A DNA stretch of 64,000 nucleotides from JAXGXQ01 sp040772685. Lineage in GTDB: Bacteria; Bacillota; Clostridia; Saccharofermentanales; UBA5734. Below the pieces are notes generated by a model. It was not told where the DNA came from, searched no databases, and worked only from the letters and a program-made list of their open reading frames with translations. The DNA lies in assembly GCA_040772685.1 (NCBI GenBank), contig JAXGXQ010000007.1, forward strand, positions 56,530 through 120,529. The letters are read 5' to 3'. Shown here one piece after another: positions 61,591 to 64,000 of this stretch (position 1 is its first letter; each line of letters starts with the position of its first letter). The position numbers and the translations under genes are program-made.

Positions 61591-62328
61591 TCAGAACATT
61601 AAACGCATAGATTTATTGCCTTTGATCACAATTCGGTATGCCTTTGCAGCCAGACGATCTGTAATAGCTTCAGCGGCAACGGGTATTGGAATCTGGTCGA
61701 GCCATTCGGCTGGTTCGTACTGTGAGGCAATAATGGTTGCTTTATGGTTGTGTCGTCGATCAATTACCCAGAGTAATTGTTGCGCATCTTCCTCATCAAT
61801 TGGAAAAAGTAACCACTCATCAATGACTAAAAGTTCGTACTTAATGAGCTGCTTACGAAGGCGCTGTAGAGTTTCGGGGCCTTTTGCCTTGGCCATACGG
61901 AGCTCATCGAGTAAGTCAGACAAATGAATGTAGCGAGTTGACAGCAGCCGTCTGCAAGCAGCTTGTCCAAGTGCCTGAGCCAGGTACGATTTACCGGCAC
62001 CTGTAGGTCCGACGATTATAATATTCTGAGCATGCGGAACATAATTGCAGGTTGCCAACTCCAGAATAAAATTGCGGTCTAAGTGTCTGTCACCCTCATA
62101 GCTTATGCCTTCAACACAAGCTGATGAGTTATGGAATTTTGCTGAATTTATCAACCTTTGTAAGCGGTTTTGCTGACGTTTACTGAATTCTCGGTCTACC
62201 AGTAAACCGAGCCGTTCCTGAAAGCCCATTTCCTGATAAGCGGCATCGTTATCCTGTTGCTGCAGCGCCTCGACCATACCTGTCAATTTCATATGTCTAA
62301 GCTTGTTTACCGTTTCCTGATTAAGCAT
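61591..62328 (-). CDS. istB: IstB-type ATP-binding protein of IS21 element
   Basis: 245 residues, AAA+ helper of the DnaC type. Walker A IIIVGPTGAGKSYLAQALG near 110, Walker B LLVIDEW near 165, sensor region ATIIASQYEPAEWLDQIPIP. It is needed by IstA for target selection. Start ATG 62328 after GGAGG, overlapping the istA stop by eight bases. Confidence 0.93.
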   Translation of the reverse strand: MLNQETVNKLRHMKLTGMVEALQQQDNDAAYQEMGFQERLGLLVDREFSKRQQNRLQRLINSAKFHNSSACVEGISYEGDRHLDRNFILELATCNYVPHAQNIIIVGPTGAGKSYLAQALGQAACRRLLSTRYIHLSDLLDELRMAKAKGPETLQRLRKQLIKYELLVIDEWLLFPIDEEDAQQLLWVIDRRHNHKATIIASQYEPAEWLDQIPIPVAAEAITDRLAAKAYRIVIKGNKSMRLMF

Positions 62329-63874
62329 GACCGCCACCTCCGAAATAATCTGCACCACGCTGGAAACCGCGGTTTGCCGTTTTAGGCTCTGGTCTTTGAG
62401 GTTTTGATCGACTTTGAAGATCCAGGTCTTTTTCTAGAATACTTTTCAGCTGACGATAGGTAGGTGCCGTTGTCTGCGAAAGAGCAATTTGACTTGCTTT
62501 TTCTAAGCGCTGTGCACTGTATTTATCCTGCAGACTCAGGACGCCGAAACAAGCTCTGTAAGCTTGCTGCTCGATCACTGCCCGCTCGATAATAGCGGCG
62601 ATCACTTGCTTTGTAGCAGTTCCGATGTTCTCAGCCCAGCTTAGAAAACGATCGCGGTTCCAATCGGCAAAGAACAGTTTGTCAGGCGGCATATGTTCTG
62701 CAATTGTTGAGTACTCAGTTTTACCCCATAGCCTTCTATGTGATGCAACCCGCTGATGATGATAAAATATCTCTACAGTCAGCTGAGTTGCCCGAACATC
62801 TACTTCTTCCCCTAAATATTCAAATGGGACAGAATAGAATTTGCGTTGGTAGGCAATATGGCAATTAGGCTGGACCTTGGCATTTCCCCATTGAGCCAGC
62901 TCATACGGAGATGTGGGAAGCGGGAGCATGTATTCCTTTTCTTCGGTAAGATAGGATGACCAGCGGCTCTCGCTTTTTCCTGTTAAGGTTGCTTCATTAA
63001 GTTGATCCAGGGCGATGCGAATCCCTTTTTGCAAATCTGAAAAGGACAGAATTTGAACATTACGCAATTTGGCCAGGATTTTCCGCGAGGCAATCAGCAC
63101 GCTGTTTTCAACAGACGCCTTATCTTTAGGCTTCCTGACGCGAGCCGGCAGAATAACTGTTCCATAATAGGCCGCCATTTCCTGATAGGTCTGGTTCAGT
63201 TCCGGCTCGTAGAAACTGGAGCGTTTGATGCCTGTTTTAAGGTTGTCCGGTACTAAGGTTTTAGGAACGCCGCCAAAATACTGAAAAGCACGGCTATGTC
63301 CGGTGATCCAGGCCGGCAACTTTTCATCTCGGAAAGGTTCTGCATAAATGATTTGACTGCAAGGCAGGACTGAAACAAACAACGATGCCGCAGCCATTTC
63401 GCCGATTTCTGTGTCGTAGTAGGCGACTTTAGTGCCAGCCCAATCTACTTCCATCGATAAAGCAGGTTTATGCTCCAACCGGATAGTTGCTTTGTGGACT
63501 CTGGCAAATTTGTGATAATGCTGTCGGAATTGAGTCTCCATGTAAAAGCGGTCGCCGCTTTGCCGGCAGGCCTCGACATACTCTTCCCACAGTAACTTTA
63601 AAGTAACATGTGGTTTGGCTAGTTCCGTGTGAACATAATTGTAATCCGGCAGCTTGAAAGTTACGTCACGCGAAGGTATTACTGACTTAGCCAAAACCTC
63701 TGTAAAGCCAGTGTTATCTGGTGAGTTCAAATCCTCCAGAGTGAGGCAGCCGTGCGCTTTAGCCTGCCGTACGAGCAACGCTATGGTGTTTCTGGAAACC
63801 TTATGAGTTGCTGCAACTTGGCGTTGACTGAGCCCGCTGTACACGGCTCGGATTACGGTTAGATAGTCTGTCAT
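62321..63874 (-). CDS. istA: IstA-type transposase of IS21 element
   Basis: 517 residues. N-terminal helix-turn-helix (MTDYLTVIRAVYSGLSQRQV, THKVSRNTIALLVRQAKAH), then an rve DDE integrase core with the first D in LSMEVDWAGTKVAYYD, the second in LVPDNLKTGIKRSS and the E in PKDKASVENSVL, followed by a C-terminal DNA-binding domain. Length and catalytic residues are intact, so it may be active. Start ATG 63874 follows AGGAGG; the frame upstream is in the terminal repeat region. Confidence 0.94.
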   Translation of the reverse strand: MTDYLTVIRAVYSGLSQRQVAATHKVSRNTIALLVRQAKAHGCLTLEDLNSPDNTGFTEVLAKSVIPSRDVTFKLPDYNYVHTELAKPHVTLKLLWEEYVEACRQSGDRFYMETQFRQHYHKFARVHKATIRLEHKPALSMEVDWAGTKVAYYDTEIGEMAAASLFVSVLPCSQIIYAEPFRDEKLPAWITGHSRAFQYFGGVPKTLVPDNLKTGIKRSSFYEPELNQTYQEMAAYYGTVILPARVRKPKDKASVENSVLIASRKILAKLRNVQILSFSDLQKGIRIALDQLNEATLTGKSESRWSSYLTEEKEYMLPLPTSPYELAQWGNAKVQPNCHIAYQRKFYSVPFEYLGEEVDVRATQLTVEIFYHHQRVASHRRLWGKTEYSTIAEHMPPDKLFFADWNRDRFLSWAENIGTATKQVIAAIIERAVIEQQAYRACFGVLSLQDKYSAQRLEKASQIALSQTTAPTYRQLKSILEKDLDLQSRSKPQRPEPKTANRGFQRGADYFGGGGHA

Positions 63875-63955
63875 TTCTTGTCCTCCTAAGATTAATTCTG
63901 TCTGAGACAGTGATTCAATCTTACAAGAGGAATTAACAGATGGCTCCCGAGTTCG

Positions 63956-63993
63956 CGCCAATGGCTCTATTTCAGCGCGCTAATGGCTCTATG
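63956..63993. repeat. Direct repeats and inverted end on the istA side of the IS21 element
   Basis: Two units of about 16-22 bp (GCGCCAATGGCTCTAT, GCGCTAATGGCTCTAT). TCAGCGCGCTAA at 63972-63983 is the exact reverse complement of TTAGCGCGCTGA at 61540-61551. Confidence 0.7.
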
Positions 63994-64000
63994 CCTCCGC

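Larger units (their letters stand above)
61540..64000 (-). mobile_element. IS21-family insertion sequence (istA, istB; outer right end near window edge)
   Basis: istA and istB overlap in the usual order, with 22-bp ends at 61540-61561 and 63962-63983 in inverted orientation (19 of 22 identical). On the right side the end unit is repeated in direct orientation (GCGCCAATGGCTCTAT at about 63956 and GCGCTAATGGCTCTAT at about 63978), as in other IS21 elements. The exact outer tips are not resolved. Confidence 0.75.

Noticed and set aside
61392..61610. Plus-strand frame of 72 codons near the IS21 end
   Set aside because: Crosses the IS21 terminal repeat and has unnatural composition; the overlapping frame ending at 61533 is the more protein-like one.

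Overview
The window looks like a chromosome segment of a low-to-mid GC Gram-positive anaerobe of the class Clostridia, probably near the Oscillospirales/Saccharofermentans-type lineages. The reasons are an intact ctsR-mcsA-mcsB-clpC operon with a CtsR operator, a T-box leader, purine-rich AGGAGG ribosome binding sites, frequent TTG and GTG starts, and rpoB-rpoC of Firmicute layout. Genus assignment is inference; no rRNA gene is present to fix it. Most genes lie on the minus strand.

Layout. 1-1.6 kb: start of a type II secretion / type IV pilus-like operon (GspF platform protein plus two pilin-like proteins, the last running off the edge). 1.8-3.2 kb: secreted transglutaminase-like lipoprotein. 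3.3-5.0 kb: phenylacetate-CoA ligase under a T-box leader whose specifier I read as a Phe codon. 5.1-13.2 kb: tex, then the class III heat-shock operon ctsR-mcsA-mcsB-clpC plus a CpXC-domain gene. 13.3-16.7 kb: membrane-anchored solute-binding-like protein, homocysteine methyltransferase-like protein, XRE regulator. 16.7-24.4 kb: rpoC and rpoB. 24.5-29.6 kb: PrsA-like foldase; corC-HAD phosphatase-degenerate resolvase operon; mntP. 29.7-38.9 kb: cell-envelope genes (VanW-type, NlpC/P60), a large unknown membrane protein, SGNH hydrolase, pcm, DUF937, acetyltransferase and MDR oxidoreductase.

39-44.9 kb: a PII-like protein coupled to a fused UmpAB-type (DUF1538) antiporter, an iron alcohol dehydrogenase, split chromate transporter and an SDR. 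45-48.2 kb: an unusual operon of citrate synthase, an orotate-phosphoribosyltransferase-like protein and an orphan OadB-type sodium pump subunit behind a long leader hairpin. 48.4-59.9 kb: accessory stretch with small enzymes, a decayed M28 peptidase, a GGDEF protein, ferritin with a PerR-like box, an Mg2+ P-type ATPase, an alpha/alpha-toroid protein, hemerythrin and methyltransferases, ending in a truncated cupin gene. 59.9-64 kb: mobile DNA, namely a transposase that reads as an in-frame fusion of an IS1182-type N-terminus with an IS256-type C-terminus, then an IS21-family element (istA, istB) with matching ends.

The items I would look at first are the chimeric transposase, the citrate synthase/OPRT-like/OadB operon and its leader, the Phe T-box on a phenylacetate-CoA ligase, the UmpAB-PII pair, and the resolvase-like protein that has lost its catalytic serine.
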